Assembly: GCA_030760725.1 (NCBI GenBank)
Contig: JASWHV010000005.1
Coordinates: forward strand, 95,238,622-95,302,621
Direction: 5' to 3'
Source: Neostapfia colusana
Lineage: Eukaryota; Streptophyta; Magnoliopsida; Poales; Poaceae
Length of the DNA: 64,000 nt
This document shows positions 53,761 through 64,000 of the stretch, piece by piece. A program made the position numbers and the translations under genes. Within the stretch, counting starts at the first letter, position 1, and each line of letters opens with the position of its first letter. The notes below the pieces were generated by a model, which was not told the DNA's origin, ran no database searches, and saw only the letters and a program-made list of their open reading frames with translations.

Positions 53761-55555
53761 TTTGCGCGGCAGCACAGTGGATCCCCGGCCGCACCCGATC
53801 CCGATTTAAATTCTTCAGCCGCTGACACGTGGGTCAGCCGGCTCCTTCTTCCTCCCGCCGTTCCCTCGCGCCCGCGCCGCCGACCTCACCGGAGCAGACT
53901 AGGAGCTCGCCGGCTCGCCGCTGCTGGACCTCCCATGGGCTGAAACTCGCCGCCAGGGGGTTGTCGACGTCGAGGAACACTTCGGTGGTGTTAGGTCGGG
54001 CTGAGGGTGACCAGAAATAGCCCGGCGACGTGCCGCGGCCTCGGTTGAGGTTCGACACCATCGACCGTGGTTTCTAAACCCGCCAACACCTCGAACAAAC
54101 GGCCCAACAGAATCAGTGTACCACTAGGAAGCTCGACAAGGAGTCAAAAGGGTTCAGGGATGGCGGTAAGTGGGTCGGCACCGTGTGACCGATCGTGCCC
54201 GTCATGACCGCCCTCGATCGAGCTCGAAATTCATCACTCCTAGACAGTTTCACGCTACGGATGCAGAAAAGAACTTGATCGCCGGCTAGTCCAGCGTCTA
54301 TGTGCAAGATTTGATGACCTCCAAAAGATCATAGAGCGTGAATTTAAAGAACCGTACCGGAAGCTCAGTTTAAGGTTGCCGGAGCAAAAACTGAGAATTC
54401 GCCGGCGAGAGTTCACGGCGTGGCTTGAGCTTCAGGTGGAAGCAGTGTGGAGTCCGTGCGCTCCTGTTGCCGCCCTTGCTCGGCCGTGGGAGTGGTTGTA
54501 GCGTGCTGCCCGCGTGAGACCGATCGCCGTCCTTCAGCTAAACTGCGGCGATCGTCGTTGGTCACGGGAACAGGGGCCGAAACCCGGTGGTCCAGGCGTT
54601 GGGAGGGTGGTGCGCGACCTCCGGTGGCTGTCTAGCAGCTCAGGAACGAAGGAGATTGTCTTGCTGGTTTTTCCGATTGAGCAGAGAGCTGCGGCGAGAA
54701 ACAATGCCGCTGCTCGGGTTTGCCCACGAGAAGATAAAGCCGGCCGACTCCTGCTCGGCTGAGGCGGTGCCGGTCGCATGGGGGCGCGAGCAAGCTGCCC
54801 TGGGCGCCAGCGCGCGGGGAGGGAAGCAGCTGGTGGCGCCGGTAGCTGCTCGGTGGCACAGCCGACAGCTGCTCGGTGGAATTTCCCACCGAGACTCTGA
54901 CTTTGGTTGCAAGTTTCTCCTTCTTCCCTCTATGACATGTGGGTCCCACCTGGGGTTTTAACCTCTGAAATTTACTCCTAATCACTGTAGTGAACAGTGA
55001 ACCCCATAATACCCCTGGTGATTCAAATTATTCACTCTTGAGCCATTCGAATTGAATAGGATTCGAATTGGGTTTGGTTTGAGTGAATTCCAGCACAAGT
55101 TCAGTTTTGAATTCAAACAAAGTTTGAATTCGTCCCACTTAGATCATGTCAAGATCAACTCCATATGGAGTGAAAATTGGTGTGTGAGCTCACAAAAATG
55201 TGCTGAGTAAGAATATGCCTCCCACTTTTAAATTCATGGGATAAAACAGTTTGAATTTGAATATGGTTTCAAACTGCCCTCTTCCTAACTATACCCAAAA
55301 TGACCTCAAAAAGGTTTTGAATTTGGGTGAAACTTGGCATGGACATCCTTAGTAAAGTGTAGGAGTTTTCATATGTCCAGCCCATCTATATCACATGTGG
55401 GAAATACCAATTTTGCAATGTGTGAGTTTGTTCTCTAATGGGCATGTTGATAATTGTTACTTGCTCTTCATTTGTGTTCATCATTCTTCCTCAAATGAGG
55501 TGTGTGGTGTGGTGATGAACACTGCAAATGTGTGTCAAAAACTGAGGCCCTTACA

Positions 55556-55575
55556 TTCCCCCCCCCCTTAAAAGA
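55556..55575 (-). other. R7 polypurine tract
   Basis: The minus strand reads CTTTTAAGG followed by a G run, directly against the 3' LTR at 55555. It confirms minus orientation. Confidence 0.85.
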
Positions 55576-55622
55576 ATCTCGTCCCGAGATTATAAGGTGA
55601 AAATGAGAGAGAGGACGGCGGA

Positions 55623-58600
55623 AAATTACCGGATATGCGACGTGAAAAATTCAGGGTTGTTAGTGCGAAGGAATTCTTCGCTTTCCCATGTCGCTTCGTC
55701 CATGGAGTGATTACTCCATAGAACCTTGTAGAACCACAACGTACGGTTGCGTGTGGTTCGGGCCTTTTCATCAATAATCTGCACCGGTTCCTCCCGATAG
55801 GTGAGATCCGGTTGCAGTTCTTCAATGTCTTCCAGCTGAACGGTAGTTGATAGCTTGAGACATTTCCTCAGCTGGGAAACGTGAAAGACGTCGTGCACAC
55901 CGGAAAGTGCTTCTGGTAACTTCAGCCGGTATGCCACTGATCCACATCTCTCGGTAATCTGAAATGGACCGATGAATCGGGGTGCCAACTTTCCTTTCAC
56001 CCCAAATCTGTTTACGCCCTTCATTGGAGACACCCGTAGATATACGTGATCTCCAACTTCGAATTGTAATGGGCGCCTTCTCCGGTCCGCATACTGTTTC
56101 TGACGGGATTGAGCGGCTTTTAGGTTCGCTTGAATTAGTCGAACCTTTTCTTCCGCGTTGTTGACAAGGTCAATCCCGAAGGTAACCCTTTCGCCAGACT
56201 CACACCAGTTCAATGGTGTGCGGCATTTTCTTCCGTATAGCGCCTCGTAGGGCGCCATCTTGATGCTGGCTTGGTACCTATTGTTGTACGAGAACTCGGC
56301 TAACGGCAAGTGATCATCCCAATTCTTGCCGTGGTCGATAGCGCAAGCTCGTAGCATGTCTTCTAGAATCTGATTTACTCACTCGGTTTGTCCATCCGTC
56401 TGCGGGTGGTAGGCTGAACTACGGATCAGCTTCGTCCCCAAGGCAGCGTGCAGCTGCTCCCAAAAACGGGACACAAATAAAGTGCCCCGATCCAATATGA
56501 TAGTACGGGGTACGCCGTACAAGCATAGGATCCGTGAGATGTACAGTTCAGCGTACTTCTTGGCGTTGTAGTTGGTGTTGACCGGGATGAAATGGGCAAC
56601 TTTGGTGAGCCGATCGACGATCACCCACACCGAATCATGTTTCTGTAAGGTGGTGGGTAAACCGACGACGAAATCCATGCTCACGTCCTCCCACTTCCAG
56701 GCAGGAATGCCCAGTGGTTGCAGCAGTCCCGGTTTCCACATATGATCTGCCTTCACCCTTCGACATGTATCACACTCGGACACGTATTTTGCAACCTCGC
56801 GCTTCATCCGTGTCCACCAAAACTTTCTTCTGAGTTCTTGATACATTTTGTTGCTGCCAGGATGAATAGAAAACTTTGATAAGTGAGCCTCATCAAAGAT
56901 TTTCTTCCGTAATTCCGGTTTACGGGGTACGACGATCCGGTCCTTGAACCACAGAACGCCGTCTCCGTCCTTCCGGAAACATTTCAACTCCCCACTGTCT
57001 ACACGTCTCCGCAAATGCGACATGCCCTTGTCATTCTTCTGGGCTGCCGCTATCTCTTCACGGACGGTGGGGATCAAAGCTAGGTTGTAGAGAGCTCTGT
57101 GTGGAATCACATGGAGTGGTGGTTCGCTCTCTTCCAACAGTGTGATGGTTAGATTATTGACGTGTGACTTGCGGCTCAGCGCATCTGCCACTACGTTTGC
57201 TTTGCCCGGATGATAATGGATCTCTATTTCGTAATCCTTTATCAGTTCTAACCATCTTCGTTGCCTCATGTTCAGCTCCTTCTGAGTGAATATGTACTTG
57301 AGGCTTTTGTGGTCGGTATATAAATGTACGAGGTTACCGAGTAGGTAGTGCCTCCACATTTTTAGTGCAAGTACCACGGCAGCGAGCTCCAAGTCGTGAG
57401 TTGGATAATTTTGCTCATGGTTTCTAAGCTGCCGTGATCCATACGCGACCACTCTTCGGTCTTGCATCAGCACACACCCGAGCCCAATGCCGGATGCATC
57501 GCAGTACACATCGAACGGTTTTGTTGTGTCTGGCTGCGCCAAAACCGGTGCTGATGTCAGGTGCTTGACTAAAGCCTTGAATGCTGCTTCACATGCTGGA
57601 CTCCAAACATATTTGGTAGCCTTCTTCAGCAGCTCTGTCATTGGCTTGGAAATCTTCGAGAAGTTCGGAATGAACCTCCGATAATATCCCGCGAGTCCGA
57701 GGAAACTCCGTACCTCATGAACAGTTCTCGGGGATTTCCAATTCAGCACTTGCGTGATCTTGCTCGGGTCCACAGCGATACCCTCCGCTGAGATGATATG
57801 CCCGAGGAAAGGCACTTGCGATATCCAAAACTCGCATTTGCTGAATTTTGCGTATAACTTGTGATCCCGCAGCCGTTGCAAGACTATACGCAGATGTTTC
57901 TTGTGATCTTCCTCCGACTTGGAATATACTAGGATGTCGTCGATGAAGACCACGACAAACTTGTCCAGCTCCGGCATGAACACCGAGTTCATTAAGTACA
58001 TGAAGTGAGCTGGAGCATTGGTGAGGCCGAAGGACGCGACCAGGTACTCATAAAGTCCGTACCTCGTCGAGAAAGCCGTCTTCGGAATGTCCTCAGCCCT
58101 TATCTTAATCTGATGGTACCCAGATCTTAAATCCATCTTGGAAAAGATCTTTGCTTCGACCAACTGATCAAACAACATGTCGATCCGTGGGAACGGGTAC
58201 TTGTTCTTGATGGTTACGGCATTTAATGGACGATAGTCCACGCAAAGCCGCAACGTCTCATCCTTCTTCTTGACAAATAATGCTGAACATCCCCATGGTG
58301 AGGAGCTCAGCCTAATAAAACCCTTCTCCAGAAGGTCCGTGAGCTGAGTCTTCAGTTCAGCCAACTCCTTGGGCGCCATCTTGTACGGCCTTCGGGATAT
58401 TGGCATGGTTCCCGGTGCAAGTTCAATCTTGAACTCCACCTCTCTATCGGGTGGCATCCCCGGCAAATCGTCCGGGAATACATCAGGGAACTCTCGGACC
58501 ACCGGAATATCTTCCAATCTGATGGTTGTGACTTGATAGACACTTGGAAGTTTTATTTCTGGATTGTCCAGAAATAATGAGTGAGACTCGTGCACTTCGG

Positions 58601-60194
58601 AATTCAAGTGCACGACTCGGAGGACGGTGTCTAAAACAGCGCCGTGGCGGGTTTACCACGACATCCCTAAGATGACATCGACCTTTTGTCCCTCTAAAAT
58701 TATGAGAGACGTAGGGTAAACTCTACCTTCTAAACACAATGGCGCTTTTGGGACCATCATGCTTGCTGAAATTTTCCCACCCGGTGAACAGATCACATAA
58801 GGACTATCGGTGGGTAGTATTTGCAAGCTATACTTATCAATAAAGGCTTGGCTAATGAAACTATGCGTGGCGCCTGAATCAAACAGTACTATAGCGGGAT
58901 GCTGGTGGAGTTGGAACATACCCGCAAGGATTGGCTCGCCCTCTGGCACGTCCTCAATGGCAAGTTGGTGGACAGTGCCAGGCCTAGGGTTTGCCCGCCG
59001 CGCATTAGTAGGGTTCCGGGGTTGATTCCCCCCTGGAAACTGTGGTGCCACTCCGCCGCCTTGCCTCTCCGGGCAACTGCTCGCGAAGTGCCCTGGACGA
59101 CCACACTTGTAACATGTGGCCGCTGCTGGTGGAGTGCTCGGTGGATGAAAGCCCGGCATGCGTTGCGGAGGTGCAAACGCACGCGGCATCGCCCGCTGCT
59201 GCTGTTGTTGTTGTGGTGGTACTGGCAGTGCCGGCCGGAATGCCGGTGAAGAATACGGCTGACTGCGGAACGGCATCGACCGCTGTGGTGGCTGCCAGCG
59301 TGGACCTGATGGTGGGCGATTCACCATCCGAAACTTCTGAGAAGGACCGCCTCCTTCTCCACTGCTCTGCGGCGCGCTTCGCTTTCGCTCTGCCGCCGCC
59401 AACTCCTCACCGGAGTCCTCCTGAACAATCGCAGCATCAATGATGTCGTTGAGGCTGCCGCGATTGAACATCGCCAACTTGTCCTTCAGGAGCGGGTTAA
59501 GCCCCTGGTAAAAATGGTCCTGCCGCTTCTTGTCGGTATCAGCATGATACGATGCATATAGCGCGAGATCGTTAAACGCCCTGGAGTATTCCAGCGTGTT
59601 CCGGCTCCCTTGTTGCAGGTGTAGGAACTCCTGCGTCTTCCTCTTCATCAGACCTGGCGGTATATGATAGGCCCTGAAGGCCGTCCGGAACTCCGCCCAG
59701 GTCATCACTCGGTCGGTGGGCTGTGAAGCACAGAAGTTGGCCCACCACGCGCTCGCGTATCCTTGGAGCTGCTGGACCGCGAACTGAGTCTTGCGCTGCT
59801 CGCTGATCTGGAGCAGCCCGAACTTCATTTCTATGGCGCGGAGCCAGTTGTCCGCGTCAAGTGGTTCATCCGCCCTTGAGAATACCGGGGGATGAGTTGC
59901 CAGGAAGTCGGAGTAGGAGCTCTGTTGACGCTCCTCACGGTCTTGACGTCTCTCTGGGCGAGATGTATTCGCAATTAAAGTTTGCAGCAGCTCCGTGTGC
60001 TGCTGATGTGAACCCGCCATTGCCGCGACAATGTCGGCCAATGTAACCGTCGGCAGTGGCGGTGGCGGTGTTTGCTGTTGCTGTTGCTGCTGTTGCTGTT
60101 GTTGTTGTCCCGAGGAGTTCTCGGGAGGTGGTTGGGAGGTCTCTCCCCCTTGACTGGTACCCCCAATGTCCGGGTTGGCACGAGTACGCGTCAT
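55623..60194 (-). pseudogene. R7 gag-pol polyprotein, near-intact with two stops
   Basis: One frame of about 1520 codons. Gag starts MTRTRANPDIGG at 60194, with a glutamine run (about 60113-60073) and the gag domain (LDADNWLRAIEMKFGLLQ, FRAYHIPPGLMKRKTQEFL). Then zinc knuckle CYKCGRPGHFASSC; protease LFDSGATHSF with VILGMSW; RT (CVDYRPLNAV, FIDDILVYS); RNase H (YCDASGIGLGCVLMQ); integrase zinc domain (CDTCRRVKADHM); D, D and E in MDFVVGLPT, LDRGTLFVS and NQILEDMLRA; and a chromodomain-like tail (KVLWSNHSMDEATWESEEF). Stops: TAA at 58652-58650 inside protease (R5 has leucine there) and TGA at 56378-56376 inside the GQTER motif (CGA to TGA). No frameshift seen. Confidence 0.93.
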
Positions 60195-60224
60195 TTTGAA
60201 ATTCAAAACAGCAGCGATTAGCAC

Positions 60225-60466
60225 ATGTCTTACTTAAAATTCCATAAGCAACCGTAGGTATTGAAGTGACACATGATTAATTTGCACAACGTTCACATAT
60301 ATTGATAAAGCATAAACTTTATACAAGATACATTATTCTCGGATCTCCGAGAAGTCGTGCTCATGTCGTCACTACCTATACATACGCTACTGTCTACACG
60401 ACATGTCACCGATTACAAAAGTTGGGTTACGCTACCCTGGCTGCCCTACTTGGCAACCGTAACCCC
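60225..60466 (-). other. R7 spacer between ORF0 and gag
   Basis: About 240 bp, AT-rich, no ORF. The gag ATG has no splice-acceptor-like AG directly before it, unlike the ORF0 ATG. Confidence 0.5.
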
Positions 60467-61411
60467 CTACTCGGAGTAGAACTCGACCTCCTGGGGGTCG
60501 TCCTCCTCCGGTACCTCTGCTGGTGGCTCTGGGTCTACCACCTCTTCTCCCATCCCGGGTTCTCCCATTGCTGGAAGACCCAAGACTACCGGTACGCCTA
60601 AAACCGGGGGCACGAGGTCCTGCAAAGCATGCACCTCGTCCATAGCTTGGTTGTAGTCCTCTTCCCAGCCTTGCCCTTCCTCAATAGCGTCGTCCCGCTC
60701 TTGAGCAAGGTCCTCATTCTGCTGGGTTAGGGTCTGCACCAGCTCTTGCAACGCCGCGATGTCAACACGGCTCTTCTTCCTTGCCTTCTTCAGACGACGC
60801 AACTGATTGTGTTGTTCATTCAGTCGCTTGATCGTCGGAAGGAGCACATTGTGGAGTGCGCTGTGAGCACTCTCGAAATGATCTCCACGACTTGTGCTCT
60901 CCTTGAGCTTTGTGGCGAGATGCTCCGTATGAACAGCTTGGCTGTACATCATGGCGTTTCCCGCCCTCATCTGGAGGCTGAGATTTGCCTCCGCGGGGTT
61001 GTACCTTGGGCAACTCGGGTCCGTTGCTTCCCGGTACCTCTCTTCCTACACATGCTGGGCTCGTCCCTCCACCGGAACGAGTGCATATGGAGTGCCCTCC
61101 ATAGCCTGCACGTGTAGTTGGCAGAAATGTGACATAGTGTCATGGGCTGCCACTTGCCACATCCCTTCTGGTTGTCTTCCCCTCACCGTGACGGTGAATG
61201 GCACCCAACCGGGTGGCGTAGGTCCTGCAGGAACCTCGACATGGATCGTCCACGTCTTGTTCCCCTCCTCGCCTTCTTCCTTGGCGAAGTACTGTGGCAT
61301 CTGACTATACCCGAAATATTGGAGCATTTGCCACAATGCTTCCGGGTAGCCGCTACGGTCAGAACAGTGGGAAGCTACCCACCCGTTTTCCAACCGTTTA
61401 TCTGCTGCCAT
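60467..61411 (-). pseudogene. R7 ORF0: putative dsRNA-binding-like domain plus coiled coil
   Basis: A 314-codon frame upstream of gag on the sense strand, one TAG at 61045-61043 (fits CAG to TAG). Starts MAADKRLENGWVASH at 61411, directly after TTTTTACAG. Residues about 26-105 have a helix (YPEALWQMLQYFGYSQMPQY), two strands (KTWTIHVEVP; WVPFTVTVRGRQ) and a helix (GMWQVAAHDTMSHFCQLH), the order and residue pattern of a double-stranded-RNA-binding domain; this is inferred by eye. Residues about 180-260 are coiled coil (IKRLNEQHNQLRRLKKARK, LQELVQTLTQQNEDLAQERD). The tail is proline- and acid-rich. It is not gag or pol. A related but decayed ORF lies in R1; R3 and R5 lack it. Confidence 0.6.
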
Positions 61412-62894
61412 CTGTAAAAATATATTTGAGAAATGTCAAATATTTATTTAAACAGTAAACCATTGAGTTATAACATAAGATATGTCATTGAACCCATAAA
61501 ACATGGAAACATAGTTCAAATTTTAAACAAATTTGACTGCTGATCTGCTGTTCCCATGACAGCCCTGACCAGTTTCCATTTCAACCTGATTTAGGCCATG
61601 TTGAAGGCAAAAACAATTCTGGAGCTCAACATCAAAGTTAAAGTTAACTTCAATAGGTTTCCAGAAAGTATTTGGTTGGCCTAAGATCTGTCCTGGTTCA
61701 AAAGTTATGAGATGTCAAAGTTAACAGAATTCCTGGAGAAAATTGGACAGCACCTCCCTGCTTTAGGTACTGATTTGATCCAAGAATCCCAGTTAATTCT
61801 GTTCCTAATATGACAAAACTTTATGTTACAAAATTGTAACCCCTCTCATAAGCTTTCCAGAACTACCTCATTTCCTATTTTTGGATTTTTAAGCAGGAAG
61901 TTATGCTTAATTTACAGAGAGTTTACAGAGAGCCTTTGCTCTGTCCTGTTTTCTGGACAGTTTCAACTCTACTGCATTTTTCGAGTGGTTAAGGGATGAA
62001 ACACCTCTAAACCTCAACAGAAGAGTTGTAAAGCTCTTCCAACGCTTTCCAGAAATGTTTTATACGACCCCAACCTCGAAAGAACTCAACCTCTAACCTC
62101 TGATTAACTTCAGCCTTGATTCAGCTGAAAACAGAGTGCTCTGTCCTTTACAACCTATAAGTTGAAAACTTGTTAACTTTGAATATCCTGTTCAAGGGAA
62201 GGAGTTACATCAAGTTTTACTACTTTGGATCAAAACCTTCAAGTTTTTAAATGAAGTTGTTTATTTAATGGGGTGTGACGTCGATGCGTCACCAGATTAT
62301 GTCGGTACTACGTCCTCACAAAGGAAAAACCTATACCGGACTTAGCCGGCTTCGTTAGTTCAGTGGCACTACTCGTCACTCGCACACGGATGCTACACGT
62401 CTACCGTTTCGTGGTCAGGCTACCTGCAGAAACTCAAACAATCATCAGACTCGGCTGCACACCGAGCCCGGAATCCATACAGTTCGTACAACCGGCCGTC
62501 ATCACTCGCCCGGATGTTCTCAAGCCAACCACGCCTTGAGTTACGTGTTCACGTTTCAGATCACGTGACAGGGTCTCCCAAATTGCACCACGCACGCCAG
62601 GGACATACGTTGCTCGAATACCCCAAACGACATGAAGAGTCGTAGAGGATATCAAAGCGGGTCGGGTTACCTGCCACCCGTGGGGCTCCACCCTTCAGCT
62701 TGTGCGCACTTATGGACAGCGCTTACGTGCACCCCCCAAAGACATAAACGTCCCGAGATACACAATTTTCCGACATAACAAATAGGTTAATATGCCACTC
62801 TCTATATACTAATAACATCCTTATACGGGCTACTAACTCGTTCCTCACTGGATTTTTGAAAAAGAAGACCTTTGTACTGTGTTAAACCTCAAGC
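61412..62894 (-). other. R7 untranslated leader
   Basis: About 1.5 kb. Near the primer site it is GC-richer, with CTGCAG/GTAGCC near 62425 that parallels a site in R5. The ORF0-proximal 800 bp are AT-rich with repeated GAGTGCTCTGT, TTCCAGAA and CCTGTCC-type motifs shared with the R5 leader. No convincing ORF. Confidence 0.55.
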
Positions 62895-62908
62895 GAGCTC
62901 TGATACCA
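62895..62908 (-). other. R7 primer-binding site
   Basis: The minus strand reads TGGTATCAGAGCTC, three bases from the LTR edge at 62912. Initiator-Met tRNA type. Confidence 0.9.
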
Positions 62909-62911
62909 CGC

Positions 62912-64000
62912 TGACACGACCCCATTGGTCCTGTCGAGCCAGGATCACGCTGAGGGGTGCTGCGTTGCACAGCACCGTATAACACACGTCAAAGGTACAA
63001 AGCGGAAGCGGAAATTTTATTACATAAACAAGTTTATGAACATGTTTACAGCAAAATAAGTTCAGTCTACACTCGCGGGCGTAGACTAAGCATCAAGTGC
63101 ACGTTCAGCCCTCGAACGTGTCCTTGCTAGCACACACGCACACTAACTCAGCGGCGTGCATGACTCCCACTCGACGGGGTTCCCCTCCTGGGGTTCCGTC
63201 TCCTCTTTGGGAGTCCCTTCCTCATAGAACCCTGCAAAAGCTTCAAACACAAGCAGTGAGCACGAAGGCTCAGCAAGTCTGACCCGTCTCACCTAAACAT
63301 GGAACTTCTACATGAGGGTAATGGGTTACATGAGGTAAAAATCATTTGCAAGGACTCGCCTAATTAGTAGAACCTTACTTTCAAGTTTTAGCAGCATGTT
63401 GTGGAGAACCTTACGCTAAGGCACATGAGAGAGCCGCAATCAAACAAGAAACGCATTTCTCTCATGTACTTTGCCCAAAGTTGAAAAGAACTTTAGTTAG
63501 CTCTAAGCTACAGCATATCATTAACAATCAATGTCCAGCCTTCAATCAGCAACATTTTAACATGTAACTAGCCTGTTCTTGCTACGTCACGGTACAGTGA
63601 ACAAGTGGTACTCACTGACTACGAGGGACGGTGATTATAATCGATTTACACCTGCAGGGTAACCCGAACAACCCGTCACGTACGCCCGTACTCGATGTTG
63701 CCTACAACAACCATCACGGACGCCGTACGCGACTACCTTTCACCCGTTAGCCAAATGTTGAACCGGTCCAATCGTCCCGAGCAAGAGGTCTCTGCACGCG
63801 CATCTCAGTGCCGCCAGCCGATTTACACCTCGAGCTCTCAACCTACCCTCTGAACGACCAGCTATGCCTCAACACCCAGCTACCCGAGTTACATCAGTTT
63901 CCCGGTTCCCATATAGCCGGTAGGTCTTCGGTACTGTTCTAGCTTGTTCAACAGGCCCGCACACGGCTCGGTCCTCAATCGACACAAGCGGAGCTACAGC
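62912..64000 (-). repeat. R7 5' LTR, 3'-most 1089 bp (rest beyond the window)
   Basis: Begins TGACACGACC on the plus strand and matches 51785 onward with about 20 scattered differences. It includes an open terminal exon-like segment (63231-63143) and the inverted repeat (63272-63257). Confidence 0.94.
63143..63231 (-). other. R7 5' LTR terminal exon-like ORF
   Basis: Second copy of the 89-nt segment after GCTTTTGCAG. Starts FYEEGTP, ends VEWESCTPLS and TAG. Open, with no frame-changing difference from the 3' LTR copy. Confidence 0.45.

Larger units (their letters stand above)
51785..55555 (-). repeat. R7 3' LTR (3771 bp)
   Basis: It begins TGACACGACC and ends GGCCCTTACA on the plus strand. 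Sense is minus. It contains a GC-rich block (about 54850-53640) with two short repeats of CACGTGTCGAGCGCGGAGG, the middle and terminal exon-like segments (53273-53193 and 52104-52016), the inverted repeat (52145-52130), a CTTCCGCTT motif and AATAAA (about 51893-51875). Confidence 0.93.
51785..64000 (-). mobile_element. R7: Ty3/gypsy chromovirus-type element with ORF0, near-complete, cut by window end
   Basis: In minus sense: 5' LTR (64000-62912, truncated by the window), primer site, 1.5-kb leader, ORF0 (61411-60467), gag-pol (60194-55623), polypurine tract, 3' LTR (55555-51785). About 20 differences by eye over the 1.09 kb where both LTRs can be compared (about 2 percent), so a young insertion. 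The gag-pol frame has only two stops and ORF0 has one. Target duplication candidate AAGAT (51780-51784); its partner is outside. Confidence 0.94.

Noticed and set aside
58650..58652. The in-frame stop in R7 as a programmed gag-pol readthrough stop
   Set aside because: It lies inside the protease after GMSW, not at a gag/pol boundary, and R5 has a leucine at the same place. A point mutation is simpler.
60073..60113. CAG/CAA run in R7 gag as a functional microsatellite
   Set aside because: It is an ordinary glutamine run in the gag linker, also present in R5 (38885-38908).
1..64000. Host protein-coding, rRNA or tRNA genes
   Set aside because: No conserved host domain or tRNA cloverleaf was seen. 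tRNA-like words are all retrotransposon primer-binding sites.

Overview
This window is intergenic heterochromatin-like DNA from a large plant genome, most likely a grass. No host gene, rRNA or tRNA gene is visible. Nearly all of it is nested LTR retrotransposons: Ty3/gypsy elements with 3-4 kb LTRs, a chromodomain-type integrase tail and initiator-Met-tRNA primer sites (chromovirus, Tekay/Del-like), plus two Ty1/copia elements. I name them R1-R7 and S1-S2. Layout: R1 (gypsy, minus, 1-6916, cut by the window start); R2 (copia, minus, 7037-28856), split by R3 (gypsy, plus, 7694-22483), whose gag is split by solo LTR S1 (12311-15528); R4 (SIRE/Maximus-like copia gag, minus, about 28989-30777, with a putative LTR after it); solo LTR S2 (31387-49821), split by R5 (gypsy, plus, 31942-46346); R6 (gypsy integrase fragment, minus, 50826-51784); and R7 (gypsy, minus, 51785 to beyond the window end), which interrupts R6. 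Target-site duplications support the boundaries: ACGAC for S1, CTATT for S2 and AGGAT for R5 are perfect, and CTTGG/CATGG for R3 and GTGGC/GTGGT for R2 have one mismatch. By-eye LTR divergence agrees with the nesting: R2 LTRs differ at about 42 of 500 positions, R3 LTRs by a few percent, R5 and R7 LTRs by about 2 percent.

All protein genes belong to the retroelements (gag, protease, reverse transcriptase, RNase H, integrase, chromodomain-like tail) and every one carries stops, frameshifts or truncation. R7 is nearest to intact: one gag-pol frame with two stops. R1 and R7 also carry an extra ORF before gag (ORF0); in R7 it looks like a double-stranded-RNA-binding-like domain followed by a coiled coil.

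The most unusual signal is inside the gypsy LTRs. In LTRs of different families (R1, R3, S1, R5, S2, R7) I find a conserved split reading frame in the 3' half. A short middle exon (69-84 nt, in five of the six) and a terminal exon (35-104 nt, in all six) are each preceded by a splice-acceptor-like AG. All are in the same phase, they encode an acidic peptide ending in a stop, and a fixed inverted repeat lies 20-60 nt before the terminal exon. R5 and S2 also share an upstream exon with a GTAAGAA donor in the matching phase. In addition, the first internal ATG of R1, R3, R5 and R7 lies directly at a splice-acceptor-like AG. Together these suggest a spliced LTR-encoded peptide and spliced internal messages. 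This is inference from one window and needs comparative testing. Other structures of note: a 13-unit G-box minisatellite upstream of the R3 TATA box, tandem copies of the R3 primer-binding site, an array of five hairpins with one shared loop in the R2 leader, and an antisense gene-like promoter and exon in the same leader.
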